Shown: positions 42,855-54,897 of the stretch, in pieces
How positions within the stretch are numbered: position 1 is the stretch's first letter
How the letters are laid out: each line of letters opens with the position of its first letter
DNA from: Panicum virgatum
Taxonomy: Eukaryota > Streptophyta > Magnoliopsida > Poales > Poaceae
Length of the DNA stretch: 64,000 bases
NCBI RefSeq assembly: GCF_016808335.1
Contig: NC_053148.1
Coordinates: 2,668,180 to 2,732,179, forward strand
Reading direction: 5' to 3'
Program-made: the position numbers and the translations under genes
The notes under the pieces: model-generated
Seen by the model: the letters and a program-made list of their open reading frames with translations, nothing else
What the model was told of the DNA's origin: nothing
Databases searched by the model: none

Positions 42855-45758
42855 TCATGGGATATAATACATTGGATTGGGGAGCTTGAAGGACCGAACA
42901 CTCATGGGCGATCCCAGCAAATCGCTCCATTGGTCACCAGAGTTGCCTAGAATCCTGTACCCCTCTTCTTCCATTTCTTTCCTCTTTTCTGACTTGTAGA
43001 CTGTCGCAGTTTTCTCGCGGTCACATGCCGCCCTGGAAATTGGGAGAGATACATTTCAGAGTTCCAGCATGATTACATGAACAATGAACATTGAAGTTCA
43101 TTGAAGAATCGTGGGTCATACGACGTGCCGAGGCGACAAATTTGACTGAGCTTAGAAGATGTCAAGTTCAGCACTCAACCAAAAGGAATTTGACCCCTAA
43201 CTAACAATAGCTACTTCATGGTAGTGATAAGAGCATCTCCAGCAGATTTACTATAATGGATACCTATCCCTAAAAACTGCCAAGATATTTAAAATCCACA
43301 AAAAAAAACAGGTCCAGCAGATTTGGTATATGGATATTTATCCCTAATTTTTTAGCAAATTACCTAAATTTCTCTCTCCTTGACCCAAATATACCAAACC
43401 AAAGTGTGGATTGCTAAAACTGGAGGTGTGTGGCGGGAGAGACTAACCGCTCCAAATCGGAGCTTTCCCCGCACCGCGCCGCCTCCTGGAGGTCCGCCCG
43501 CCACATGGAGTGCCCCGCCGACGACGACATGGAAGTCCGACTGCCCCCTAGGAGGTCTCACCGCCGCTACCCCTGAAGCTAGAGGTCTGCCCGCCCCTGG
43601 AGCAGGAGGTTCGCGCCGCCTCCTAGAGGTTCGACCGGCCCCTAGAGGTCCTGTGTCGCCACCGTGGAGTCTTGCCGCCGCCGCCATGGAAGTCCAGCCG
43701 GAGGGCTCAGATCCGGCAAGACGACGCGGCCAGGGCTCGCCGCCGACTCCGCCTCCCGCCTAAGCCTCAGCACGCCGGTGCTCGCCGCCACCGATCGAGA
43801 CCCGCGGCAACGCCGGCGCCAGGAGGGCAGCCAGGCACGAGCCCTCGAGGCAAGCACCGAGCAGGGCCCACGTCGCACGGCCTCCTCCGGCGCGGCTTCG
43901 GCTCTGCAGCGGCCAAGGTAGAGCAGGGCCTCGGAGGCGGCGCGGGACGCCGGTGGAGCTTTCAAGCCGCCTCCGCGGGGCCACCGGCCGCCGCTCCCGC
44001 AAGGCAGCGCCGCCGCCACGAGATGCTAGCGCCGTGCCGTGGCCCTGCGCCACCGCCCGCGGATCCGCCGCGAGAGGAGGAAGGAGGAGGGGAGGGGAGG
44101 CGCCATTGTGGACCGAAGCAGATTGTCACCGGGAGGGGGGGAGGAGGCGGCGCGGGACGCCGGAGAGGAGGTGGCGGAGGAGGCGGAGGAGGGGTCGGGG
44201 AGGGGGGAGAAGAAGGTGGCCGGCATGTGAAGGGAGGAAGAAGAGGGGATTTTTTTATGTGTAGGGGACATTTTGTAAAAAGACCCTCAGTGAAACATGT
44301 AATTTTTTATAGTTTTTCTGTGTCTTGGATATTTTACAAAAAAACCCTTACAGCATAAGAGTATTTTGAGAAAACTTTATAGATATCCAGTTATACCAAA
44401 TCTGCTGGAGTGGAGCACAAAACCATAACCTAAATTTTCTCTCTCCTATACCTAAATGTCAGATGGACTGTTGGACTGGGGCATCAACAACATAGTGGTA
44501 AAACATTTGGATTTCAAGCACCTCATTCTGTATCCAGTATTAAAGCAGGGCAGCTAGCAAGCAAGATTGATGTGTGCCCTTGCAATGGTAAGCAATCGAC
44601 TGAAAGTAATGTGCGAGGTAGTATACCTGAGTATGAGCTTGTCCCAATCATGGAACCCCTGTTTCTTGAGGTTCTCCATGGTGACGCCCTGGTGCACCTC
44701 GCTTCTGCCCGTGAGCAAGAAGGTCTTGAACCCAAGCTCGCGAACCTCATTGTACAGCTTCAAGCTGGAGGGGATCGCACGCGCCTCGCCCCTCTCCACC
44801 CACCTGTCGAACTTCTGGTGGTCGAACAATTCAAGTCTGCGGTTTGAAATCAAGAGCACCGCGTGAGATGCGTTTTGCCATTTTGGGTGAGATGCATCAA
44901 ACCAAGGATTTGATTCCGCGTTGGATTTCGTCGCCTAACAAATTGGGGATTCCGTGCCTGAATTTCTGCCCTTTTTCACGACGGGAATGCGAGAGGCGAG
45001 AGCACTCACCCGTAGCCGTGGTCGGCGTAGTAGGGGAGGTTGGAGAGCAGCGTCTCGTCGACGTCGAACACCCAGGCGTCGCGGCCGTCGCCCCGGAGCG
45101 GCGCGGCGCGCGCGTAGGCGGCGGACTCCCGCGCGACGAGCTCGAGGTCGGAGCGGTAGGCGACGCCCGTGACGTAGTCCCGCACGTGCGCCACGCACTC
45201 CGCCGGCACCGCCTTCCACGGCGCGAGGTTGTTGGCCTCCGCCGCGAGGCGCCAGCTCGCGCAGCGCACGTCCGCCGGCACGTCGTCCCCGCCCCGCGGC
45301 CCCGCCGCCGAGGACGACGGGAGGTCGATGACGAGCGGGCGCGGCAGGTGCTGCTGCTGCGCCTCCGCCGCCACCTCCTCGGAGGCGTCCTGCGCCGGCG
45401 CGGCCGGCACCAGGTCGACCTCCACCTCCACCTCCACCTCCAGCGACGCCGCGACGGCATCCGCCGGCACCTCGCCCAGCGCCTCCTCCGCGCCGGCCGC
45501 CCGCGCCGCCGCCGAGGACGGGAGCTCGATGATGAGGGGCCGCGGCAGGATGTGCGACGGCGGCGGCGGCTGCTGCTCCGCCGTCTCCGCCTCCGCCTCC
45601 TTGGAAGCGTTCTGCGCCGGCGCGGCCGGCGGCAGCTCCACCTCGACCTCCGCCGGCGCCGCAGCCTCGGCGATGGCGGCGGCGGCGGCGAGGAGCGTCG
45701 CCAGCAGGAGGAGGATCAGCGTCACGAGCAGGTGAACGAGGCCGTCGCGGCGCGCCAT
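42855..45758 (-). CDS. HAD-superfamily acid phosphatase (class B/VSP-like), three exons
   Basis: Exon 1 is 45758-45010, exon 2 44836-44627 and exon 3 43032-42855; all junctions are GT-AG and the phases fit, giving 378 residues. Residues 8-30 are a hydrophobic signal or anchor, so the protein is predicted to be secreted or vacuolar. The phosphatase domain starts at about 166 (CASWRLAAEANN) and has the nucleophile motif DVDET (D232, D234, T236), the LLTGR motif II in exon 2, a lysine-rich VYKSEKRKEM, and motif III GNSGDQWSDLLG, ending PNPMYYIP. This is the plant acid phosphatase 1/vegetative storage protein family. Relatives are about 250-270 residues long; the excess is an N-terminal Pro/Glu/Ala region (31-165) that contains one module twice. 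Intron 2 (1.6 kb) holds a GC-rich mobile element. Confidence 0.93.
43231..44420. mobile_element. Tourist-like element with GC-rich core inside phosphatase intron 2
   Basis: The left end gagcatctccagcagattt (preceded by taa) and the right side aaatctgctggagtggagc are inverted relatives, with inner inverted tatccatat / gatatccag words. The core at 43440-44260 is strongly GC-rich with ORFs in several frames. The right border could extend to about 44485 (gactgttggactggggc). Similar in design to 23722-24435. Confidence 0.55.
45272..45650 (-). repeat. Internal duplication coding for the phosphatase N-terminal module
   Basis: Two related segments in exon 1 encode residues about 37-103 and 107-168. 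Each has an EVEVE run, PAAPAQNAS / PAAPAQDAS, a Glu/Gln-rich spacer, LPRPLIIELPSS / LPRPLVIDLPSS and VPAD..AS. The second copy runs straight into the conserved phosphatase domain. Confidence 0.8.
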
Positions 45759-46300
45759 GCCGCGCTTGCCGTTACCCCCCGGCCGCGCGGGCGAGCCCTG
45801 GTCGTCGATGCGCCGCCGACGTCGGGGGGCGGGGCAGGCCCGGGGTCGAAGCGAAGGCACGCACGCTGTCGCGGGCGGTAAATAGAATAGCCGGGGGGTG
45901 GTGGGTGGTCGCGTCCCGGTTGGCAGCGAAGCAGGGAAGGAGGAGGGGGCGGGGAATGCGTGGCTCCGGCAGCTTCGGCGGGAGGCGAGGGGGATGGCGC
46001 CGACCGGCAGGTTAAATAGGGAGTCGTGCTTCTCGTTGGAAGCTCGTTTGGCGCTGGGGTGGGTGTGGGTGTGGCGGTGGCGGAGTCCGGCGGAGGGAAT
46101 CAGAGGGCGGTGGCCGGTGGGGCAACCCGTGCGGTTACGTGGCGGCCACGGGTTGGTTGTGTGCGCGCGTCGGCGGGGCAAGGTCTTGGCGCGCGCGTTC
46201 CGTGCTCCACCGCCGCGTCCATTGGATATGCCCCCCAGGCTCGCGTCGCGTGTTGGGCTTTTGAACGTGGCCCACGCAGCGCAACCGAAGCTAACTGCCT
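45759..46300. promoter_or_regulatory. Acid phosphatase promoter and 5' UTR region
   Basis: On the minus strand there are TATA-like ctatttaac (about 46010-46018) and ctatttacc (about 45883-45891) within 260 bp of the start codon. The border to the neighbouring retrotransposon LTR is not sharp. Confidence 0.4.
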
Positions 46301-47532
46301 ACCGGCCAGAATGGGCTTCCTGGTCCCCACGATGGGAGGATCCGATGCGACTTGAGGTGGCGGCCTGCCTCGGCATGGCAAAGCTCTCCATGAGCCTCGG
46401 TGCTTTGCGTTGCGACGGTCGACGTGGTCTGCCCCTCGGTGAGCCTGCATGCGACGGTGGCGGATGGGCCTCCAGATGACCAGCTGCCTCCGGGTGGACC
46501 GAACGTTGTACCGGCTCTGGACGTGAGGGGAGCAGGGCTTTGGGGCTCTGGGGAGTGAGGAAGCGAGGGGAGGAGAAGCCAAATCGAAATCGAGTTCGAC
46601 GGTTGGCTAAAGCGGCCAGGGAGAGCGACGGCGAGGCAACGACCGTCGACGACGGCGTGGGCGGCGTGGCGCGTCGCCGGGCATCGGGGACGCGCGTCGC
46701 GCGAAGGAGGTGCCAGAACGGAGTGGTTTTGGGCGAAACCAGGGGCGCGCGAGGTGGAGTGAATGTGGGCGCGGCGCGTGGCCGACGGCGCCGGCGTGCG
46801 GCGGCCAACGTTGGCCGCCCCGACGGGAAGACAGAGAAGGGAGATGGAGGTGATGGCAAAGTCGTAAATAACTTGAAGTTCCAAAACTTCATTTTGTAAA
46901 CTCAATTTTTCTCTATTTTCATGACCTCAAATGAAAAATTTTTGAATACCAAACTTGTTCAAAATTTCGAGATCTACAACTTTCGTTTTAGGCACTTTTT
47001 CATTTGAGACTTCGTTTGAAAGATAAAATTTGAAACTTGAGTGTATTTGAAAATGTACTATACACTCCAAATTCAAATTTTTCTTCACTTTTTGTATAGC
47101 AACTTTAAAATATTTGAACACAAAAGTTATTTTATTTTCAAAACCCTACAACTTTGGTTTTGGACAAAAGTTCGTTTGAGCTATATTTTGGAAAGTGTTT
47201 TCAAACCTACTTAACTAATGTTTGAAATTTAAACCTCTCATTTGTTTGAAAGTTGAATTAAACACAAGATTCTTGGGGCACCAATATAGCACTACTTACG
47301 GGTACAATTTGATCCTATAAGCCTCATGACAATTTGAGCATGAAATATTACAATCATATTATGAGATAGTCTTATATACACACACATATATACACATGCA
47401 CATACACACAAACACATAGACATATATACATACATACCTACACATACATTATTTCAAAGCTTCTTGTTTAATGATGCATGATGACAGATTCAATTTCTCC
47501 TGACTAAAATTTTAAAAACATGGGCCGTCACA
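46300..47532 (-). repeat. Partial 3' LTR of the minus-strand element
   Basis: Starts with tgtgacggccc (minus strand) directly after the polypurine tract. Like the young element's LTR it has an AT-rich first part with tagatctcgaaattttg-type words and then a GC-rich part with Pro/Arg/Ser ORFs that should not be taken as genes. The lower boundary is approximate. Confidence 0.6.
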
Positions 47533-49559
47533 GCCTACCCCCTTAAAAAGAATCTCGTCCCGAGATTCCGAACGAAAGACTCTCAAGGAAAGATGAGTAG
47601 ACTAACCATCGATGTCAGTCGGACAAAGTCACAATAGAGAAGATTGATGTTGGTGATATGTTCCTTTGCAGATAAGAATGGAGAACTTAGAGAAAGTTTA
47701 AGAAACAAGGTATGGTATATGAGTGGTAGAGATTATCCGTGCCACTATGTGAACTAAACAATTGTTTTTCTACACTAAAAAGCTCCAGGGCTTCAGTTTT
47801 TGCAGCAAGAGTCTGTGGATAATATATGCGGACGCAATCACCACCAAAGTCGGCTGGAAAGGACCGGTGGACTATTCTAGTACCAACATATAGCAGGATT
47901 TTGCAGAGAAGAGAGGATCTAAGTCCTGGAAGAAACAATTTCTCAATCTGGTGGTGAATCTAGATGGAAAGGATATCAAGGTGAGTTTTTGATCAAGGAC
48001 ATTCTTACTCAAACTGTTGATTAAATTAAACAGTACGATGCGAGATGCATATGCTCGATGACCATGATAATGATGCACTCTTGAGACGTATGATTGCAAT
48101 GTTGGTGCAATACAATGATGGAATTTCCTATGCGAATGAAATGGTGAATATGACATGATGCAATTGCCATGATGCTGGACCAATGATGCAGATATCATGA
48201 CGCAACGACGACAATATTCTTTGACGTATGCATGTAGGAGAGGCATAAAGTATGATGCGTACACACATGAGCTGATGCACATGATTCACACCTCATGATC
48301 GTTCTCTCATGACTAACACCTTGTTAGCTCTATACTCTTGAGAAAGGACAAAAAGTTAGGAAACTTAAGGTTTGCATAGAAGGGGATTGTAGTGAGTTAC
48401 GTCACACATACCTAAACACCAGCGCGCTCCTAGTAGCTCAATCATGTGGCTGCAGCGCACACGAGAGTTTAGGTTCCGTCGCGGTATCAAGGTCACGTGA
48501 CTAAACACCACCACAAGAGAAATCAAGAGTAGCAACCCAATAGTGCCAGCAACGGCAAGATAGGTTAGAGGGAACTAAAGACCACCCACGATGTTATACT
48601 CGGACGCATTCCCATTAAGCAATCTACGGATTCCCGATGACGATGCAACATCATGCATTGACCAATGATGTGAAGTGATGTTAATGCATGACTGTTACAA
48701 TAATGGCCATATAATAAAATATTATTGCCATGAAGCTTTTTAAATTTATACAAAATTAACTGAACAATACTGAAAATATAGGATTCAGATGTGGAAATCA
48801 AAATAGCCAGCAAGATCAGGCATAACATCAAGAGGAATAGAATGATTATTGATGGGATTTTGTTAACAAACATCATGGCTTAGCCAGGAAGTCATGAAGG
48901 AAAAAGGACAATAGTTTTGATAGGAATAGATTCAAAGCATTGATCAAGGGTTGGATCGATTGACAGGTTAAGATCAACAGTAAGGTTCACGCAAGACCCA
49001 AAGCCACTAACTTACAAAAGGACCTTCTCAACTCAAGATTGAACTAGCATATTACGTCGGTCACATTACTACAACAGAAAACCTAGGAGGACATTCAGAT
49101 AAGAGCATCACATTTCAGTAAAACAACATAACAAGAAAGGCAATCAACCAAACCAAGATACGTCATGATGCATGCACGTCCTATACGTCCTCACAAAACA
49201 AAACAACTGCCAAATAGCTTTGGACTTACGGGGTTAGCACCGGTGGTATGGCACAATTTACGTCTCTCCCTATATATATTTAGCCGAATTCTATTCATTT
49301 TTTTAACCTATCGCAATCGTGGTTAGCGTACCTGCAGAGAATTAACAGCATATATATATATATAAATATTCACGACTGGACCTTTCGTGCTAGCACTCAC
49401 GAACGGCCCCCATGTGTCCTACGCCACATGGGTAACGCATATGCAGTTGCCCACATATTCACTCATACATTTCCGTTCACATAGAAACGACAGCCATACA
49501 ATTTCCGTCGTATGGCCAACGTTATCATACGCCACCGAGATAGCGTATTCACGAGTTCC

Positions 49560-49815
49560 TTTACTCCCAATATAATCGACTGATTGTCGGTATATTGGCA
49601 GCAGCTCAAGTAGGCCACTGCTTGAGCACAGCGTTCGGTTCGCATCACCGACGGGAAGGTCAGACTCCCTCAGCTGACTGGGTATACTTTACTCCTAATA
49701 TAGTCAATCGATAGTTGATATATTGGCAGCACCTCAAGTAAGCCACTGCTTGAGGGCAGCATTCGGCTCGCATCACCGATGGGAAGATCAGACTCTCTCA
49801 GCTGACTGAGGATCC
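49560..49815. repeat. 128-bp tandem duplication in the minus-strand element
   Basis: Copies at 49560-49687 and 49688-49815 begin tttactcccaatata / tttactcctaatata and share tatattggcagca, gccactgcttgag and cagctgactg. Confidence 0.8.
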
Positions 49816-50091
49816 TTACCTTGTTACCTTAGCGTAGGTGCGTCGTTACAGATTTTAAGGGTTGATTGTGCACAAAAATAAGATTTGACAGAAATATAAA
49901 GTGCTGGAAGTCAGATATAACTAAACCATAAGTAGGTAGCCACCTAACAATACTCCCATAATTCCCCTAGGGCTTTACGAACTAAGCACAATCCTTAACG
50001 GACCAACGTATTTGCAATTGCGATTTTTGTGGTCAAGTTTTAAGAAAAAAGGTTTTTAAGGTTTGTTGCACCCCCAGAAGTATGCTTTGCA

Positions 50092-50103
50092 GCTCTGATA
50101 CCA
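50092..50103 (-). promoter_or_regulatory. Primer binding site of the minus-strand element
   Basis: The complement reads tggtatcagagc, matching the 3' end of initiator methionine tRNA, two bases after the LTR end. Confidence 0.8.
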
Positions 50104-50405
50104 GCTGTGGCAGCCCTGCCTAAATTAATCCGGCTTAAGTGCGCTAACCATCATCAAAACGACAATCAAGGTTAACACGCACTTAAAACGGAGTAATCCG
50201 GCAGTACTGTCGGGTAAAATCCCGATTAAACCACTTGAAACAGGATCGACAAAGCAGTCCAGAGAATGCAACATTCCGCAAATTTTACAGTACAGAGTAT
50301 GAAACTGAATGATTATTACAAACCGAGTTTGAATTTATAAAAGTACAACAGAGTTCAAGTTTGACGAAAAACGAACGATAGTCTAACGTCGAAACCAGAC
50401 ATCAT

Positions 50406-53400
50406 TGTAACACCCCTGTGTTAATCGTCCTGCTAATCACGATTTATCTCGCTAATCGTGGACTCAAATTCGTCGTTAACGCTAATCGCGTTCGCTTAGT
50501 AAACATCTAGTTAGCCGTGTTCGATCTCGTTTTTGTCCTTGATCTGAGCTCCAAATCAACTTCCGCCCAAAACGAAAGTTGTAGATCTTTTAATCCTCTA
50601 CAACTTCTATTTTGGCCAAATTTCATGTTCCCATACGAAATTTGGAGTTTCAACTGTTCGAACTCGAGCAAAAATCATTTAAACGAAGAAATAGTGCATC
50701 TCCTGTGCTCGGCACTGTGCCGCCCCGACGCCATACCGGCGTCTGGTCGCCGGCGAGCGACGCCACGCGTCGGCAATCGCGCCCTGACGCCGCTCTTCAC
50801 CTAGCACTGGCCTGGAAGCTTCCGTTCAGTCCATCCCTATCCCTTTCCCGAGTTGTTGCGCAGAGCACGAGCTCGAGTCGCCGCCGTTCGTCGCGCCGGC
50901 CACGGCTCGCCGTCCCGCCTCGATTCGTCGCACCCCAAGCTGCGCAACCTCGCCCCGACCTCACTCCGTTCCATCCCGTGCCTGCTCGAGTCGTTTCCCC
51001 GGCCGAAATCGAGCTGCAGAACTTCGTCCGCCATTGCCGTCGCCCCGAACTCCACCCCGCGCCGTCGAGCTCCCTCTCCGAGGTCTTCTCCGCCCAAATC
51101 GAGCCCCTGGTGAGCTCCACCGCGCTCTCCTCTCTCTTCCTGACCCTTTCCCCGGCCTAATCCGCGGCCGCCGCCGTCGAAGCGCCGCCGCGCCGCCGCG
51201 AACGCGCCGCCACCCTCACTGTGCACGCCGCCGGAGCTCTCTGCTCCTCCCTGGGCGCCACCTCCGCGCGCCCTAGGGCCGCTCGGCCTCCCCGTAGCTC
51301 GCGCCGCCCCTTGCCGCGGCAGCCTTGCGCCGCCGGAGCCGGAACGGCTCGGCGCCGCCGCTAGCCGCCGCCGCCCCCAGCCAGGGTCGCCGCCGCGCGG
51401 TCGCGGGGCCGTCCTGTGCGTGCGCGGGGGCCCCGCCGTGCGCCCCGGGGGCCGCCTGCCCGTCCCGGCCGCCTGCCCGTCCCGGCCGTAGGGCCCCGCC
51501 GCTAGCCGCCGGCCGGCCCCGCCGGAGGGGAGTGCCGCCGCGGCCTGCCGGCCGCGCCCTATGGCGTGCGGCGCAAAGCAGAGGAGGGGGCGAGCTGGGC
51601 TCCCTGGCAAGTGGGGCCCGGCTGTCAGCCCCCCCCTCTTTTATGTTTTCCAATTTATGTTTTTATTCTAAATTCGGCTGAAAGTTCATAATTGTGTATA
51701 AAATCACAGAAAAATGCGAAAAATGCCAAACCAATTTTGTTAGGTTTCTAAAATAATGATCTTCAGAGGAAAAATACTGGTTCACGTGAATTGTCATTTT
51801 TTCTCTGATGAAAAATTCAATTTGTGTTTAACCTAGTTTATTTTGTACCACTTGTTCTATAGCTCTAAAAATTATGAAAAATTTGCAGTGGCTTACTCTT
51901 GGTACGTGTAATCCACTGTAAAAATTGCAGGTGCTAGTGATGTGCACTTTTGGGTAGATCTATTTATGTTCTTTTTCCTGGCTAGGGTTAGTTAATTGCT
52001 TTGATAGCAGTAGCTTATGTTGGAAAATTTTTGTGAGGCATGCCTACTGCTTTCGCGTTGATCTGGTTATTTGTTTCGTGCATGCAAAGCAAATTCCTGT
52101 TAATCCATGCTAACCTAAGTCGTTTTAGTAGTTGTTTTCGAAGGAAACACTTCAGGCTAAATGTTTAAACCTTGTTTTCACATCGTAAGCTCTTATGCAT
52201 TGCTCTGTGTCCTATCTGTTGCATGACATATTTTATTCGTGTAGACGCCACGACCGACGCTGTCCACGAGCTAGTTGCTGAGCCGGTCCAGGAGCCACGA
52301 GCAGGAGAGCAGCAGGAGGTCGTCGTTGAGCACGCTCCAGCAGACTTTGTTAACCCCGCTGACCTGCAAGGCAAGCCCCGGAGCATAACCGTAATTTAAA
52401 ATTATTCAATGTTTATTTAAGTATTGTGCATTTATGTTCTAGGAGTTGAATGGAACCATAGTATGCATGTTTTCCCTAGGTACCGTGGGCCTATACTAGT
52501 ATGCAGGTGTCGATAGAAATGCTTTGCTAAATAGGATTTCGGTAGAAGTCGAGTGATTGCTGTCACTCGCAAGTTTAGGATCTTGATCCCTTAGCTTTGG
52601 CTTAGAAATACGTTGATGAGTAAAAAGAATTGGAGACCGGGCGGAAATGAGTTGGTTTATGTGAGAAAATGAACTCCCGCCTGTGTCGATTGAGGACCGT
52701 ACCGTTGTTGGCCCTGATGACCGAGTTTGAACAGTACTAACCACATACCGGAAGTAGGAGGTAGTCGAAACCGGTAAGCTGTGTACCACATTACAGCGGT
52801 GATTTGAATTCCGCCATGCTACGCTGGGCGTGGGAGTTGGCGGGTGTTGGATAGGATGCCGCCTCCGGGTTCTCCGGGAGTTCACCGCGAGGGGCCCATC
52901 ACCTGGGTTTTAGCAGGCGTAGTTCAGATGCCGTGGTAATGTGGAAACAGTTGACGCGCATGGCCCGGCGGGGTTTACATGTGTCGTGTGAGTTAGGTCC
53001 ACCTTGCAAGGTTAAATCGGATCGATTCGCCGTTTCTCTCGGTTAAGAGAACCTTGGTCACTGCGTCACATCGTAGTAAGAAGTGGAATAAGTATTGAAA
53101 GGTAGCGATGGAATGCTTTACCTGTTGTTCTGAAGGTTTACTCTAATCTACCATGTGTGCTCTAGATGATTAGGCAAACTTAGTTAATACTTGAGATACT
53201 AAACGGAGCTAAAGTATTGAAAGTAAGGATTCACTTCTAGCAGCCTTTCAGCAAAAGAGCTCCAGAACCAAAAAGCCTTGCATGTCTAAGTAATGGGCTA
53301 AGTATACCCAGAGTCGGGTAAGCCTTGCTGAGTATTAGTATACTCAGGGTTGTTGTTGTAACCCTTCTGAGCAGGTTGTGTCCCGACGGACTTCGAGGAG

Positions 53401-53845
53401 ATCTGTGCGTCCTGGATTGGACAGCCACTCCCTCCAGGTTGGACCGTCGAGTGGGCCCCGTCTTCCCCGTGAAGATTGGGCAGGTTGGCGTCACATCGGT
53501 GGGCAGGATGTGGAGCTCACCTTTTATCGTCGTCGTAGCTATCGTATTGTATTTCGAACTCAGTTTTAAACTTCCGCTGTGTGTTTGAACTCTGTTGTTT
53601 GTATTTAAACCTTTTATGTAAAACCTGTGTTGTAAATTAATTTGAAGATTTCTGTTGCTGGTAACACCTGTGCTCGTCTTCGTACGGGTCTAAGTGCAAT
53701 TGTGATCCTGGAATACAGTAGTTTAATCGGGATTTTACCCGACAGCCTGTCAGGTTACACCGTTTTAAGTGCACAGTAACTTGATTAAGTATTAAGATGA
53801 TGGTTAGTGCATTTAAGCCGGTTTAATTTGGACGGTGCTGCTACA
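50406..53845 (+). repeat. 5' LTR (3,440 bp)
   Basis: Starts tgtaacaccc, ends gctgctaca, and matches 60871-64000 over its first about 3.1 kb with very few substitutions. A GC-rich block at about 50700-51620 contains ORFs in all frames; these are LTR sequence, not genes. Confidence 0.93.
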
Positions 53846-53847
53846 GC

Positions 53848-53859
53848 TGGTATCAGAGC
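53848..53859 (+). promoter_or_regulatory. Primer binding site (initiator Met tRNA)
   Basis: tggtatcagagc, two bases after the LTR end; complementary to the tRNA-iMet 3' end and standard for plant gypsy elements. Confidence 0.92.
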
Positions 53860-54897
53860 TCTAAATTGCACTGGGGTGATTACCTGGCAACGATTTCGGG
53901 TTTTCGAAAAGTTGACGCTAGATGCGCTAAGGAATAGAATAGATAGTTCGTATGCCCTAATTATGTTATATAAGTTAGGTGGCAACTAAGTATCTATTTT
54001 ATTCCAGCACTTCCAGCTTTTACTTTTTGTTAAACCTTATTTCGGTAACGACGCACCTACGCTAAGGTAAGCAAGGTAAGCATTCTGGTAGTCCTTAGAA
54101 TAGCCCACGTGTTTCATACGTGCGCGGGTCCCGTATGTTGAGCATACGAGGAGGTGATAAGGCTCAATTCAAATGAGCCTGTCGCTATCTGCCGCCTGAT
54201 ATGGAGTGCGGATTTCATGTCGTGTGATTGTGATCACGGCCATTTCGTAAGGCAATGTTACGAGATGTAAACCTGTCATGCGGTTGGCCATGACCGTGAC
54301 CCTTGGGACACGTCTACCCTTGGATGTCCCGTAAGGCGAGTGTACGGGAAGCGAATACGTTGTTATGACGTATGCAGCGCTGCCCATTCAGCGTCGAACG
54401 TCTGGGTGCCATCTCTATAGTGGATGGTAATGTATGTGTGAATATGTGGGAAACTGCATATGCGTTACCCGTGTGGCGTAGGACACATGGGGGCCGTTCG
54501 TGTGTGCTGGCACGAAGGGTCCAGAAATGGATATTTATACCTGTCTCTGTGTTCTTCTGCAGGAAACTAACCACGTAAGCGCGTTATAAAATCCTTGATC
54601 GTAGGAACGACTAGTCTATATATAGGGAGAGTACGTAAATGTGCCACCGATTGTTCTCGTATACCATATTCTGGTACTTGTTTGGGTGAGAAACGCTAGA
54701 ACGTGGCATGCATCCTGCATCTTGCATTCCTGAGTTGTTGTTTATTTTTGTTACCTTCGGTAGCACTTCACAAAAATTTATTTGGATCACCATGTTTTTA
54801 CTATGTGTTCTTAAAAATTTATTTGTGTTGCGTTGCCAAGTTTAAACCTGTTTCTTTTGAAAACTGTCACTTACGTTAGCGCTATGTGTTCTTACAG
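53860..54897 (+). other. Untranslated leader between PBS and the extra ORF
   Basis: About 1 kb without a long ORF. It is related to 49240-50090 of the minus-strand element, for example the segment around ggacacatgggggccgttcg (about 54482) and the ggtggcacaatttacg / cgtaaatgtgccacc stretch. It ends with ttcttacag directly before the next ATG. Confidence 0.7.

Larger units (their letters stand above)
46300..50405 (-). mobile_element. Minus-strand Ty3/gypsy chromovirus derivative lacking gag-pol
   Basis: Read on the minus strand: an LTR 3' end (ctgccaca) at 50106, a primer binding site (tggtatcagagc) at 50092-50103, about 2.6 kb of internal DNA without gag or pol, a polypurine tract (complement of gcctaccccctt, 47533-47545), and the start of the second LTR (tgtgacggcccatg) from 47532 downward. 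The left LTR is recognisable to about 46300, where its edge is uncertain. The right LTR is cut at 50405 by the plus-strand element. Leader and LTR ends are clearly related to that element, so both belong to one lineage. Confidence 0.75.

Noticed and set aside
45759..46181. Upstream extension of the phosphatase ORF
   Set aside because: The ATG at 45758 is followed directly by a good signal/anchor segment, and TATA-like sites lie within the proposed extension.
46291..46905. Two ORFs of about 200 codons on the minus strand
   Set aside because: They fall in the GC-rich part of the minus-strand element's LTR and have no family resemblance.
50700..51680. Overlapping ORFs of 80-257 codons, repeated at 61077-62143
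   Set aside because: Both sets are in the GC-rich block of the two LTRs of the same retrotransposon and differ by frameshifts between copies.
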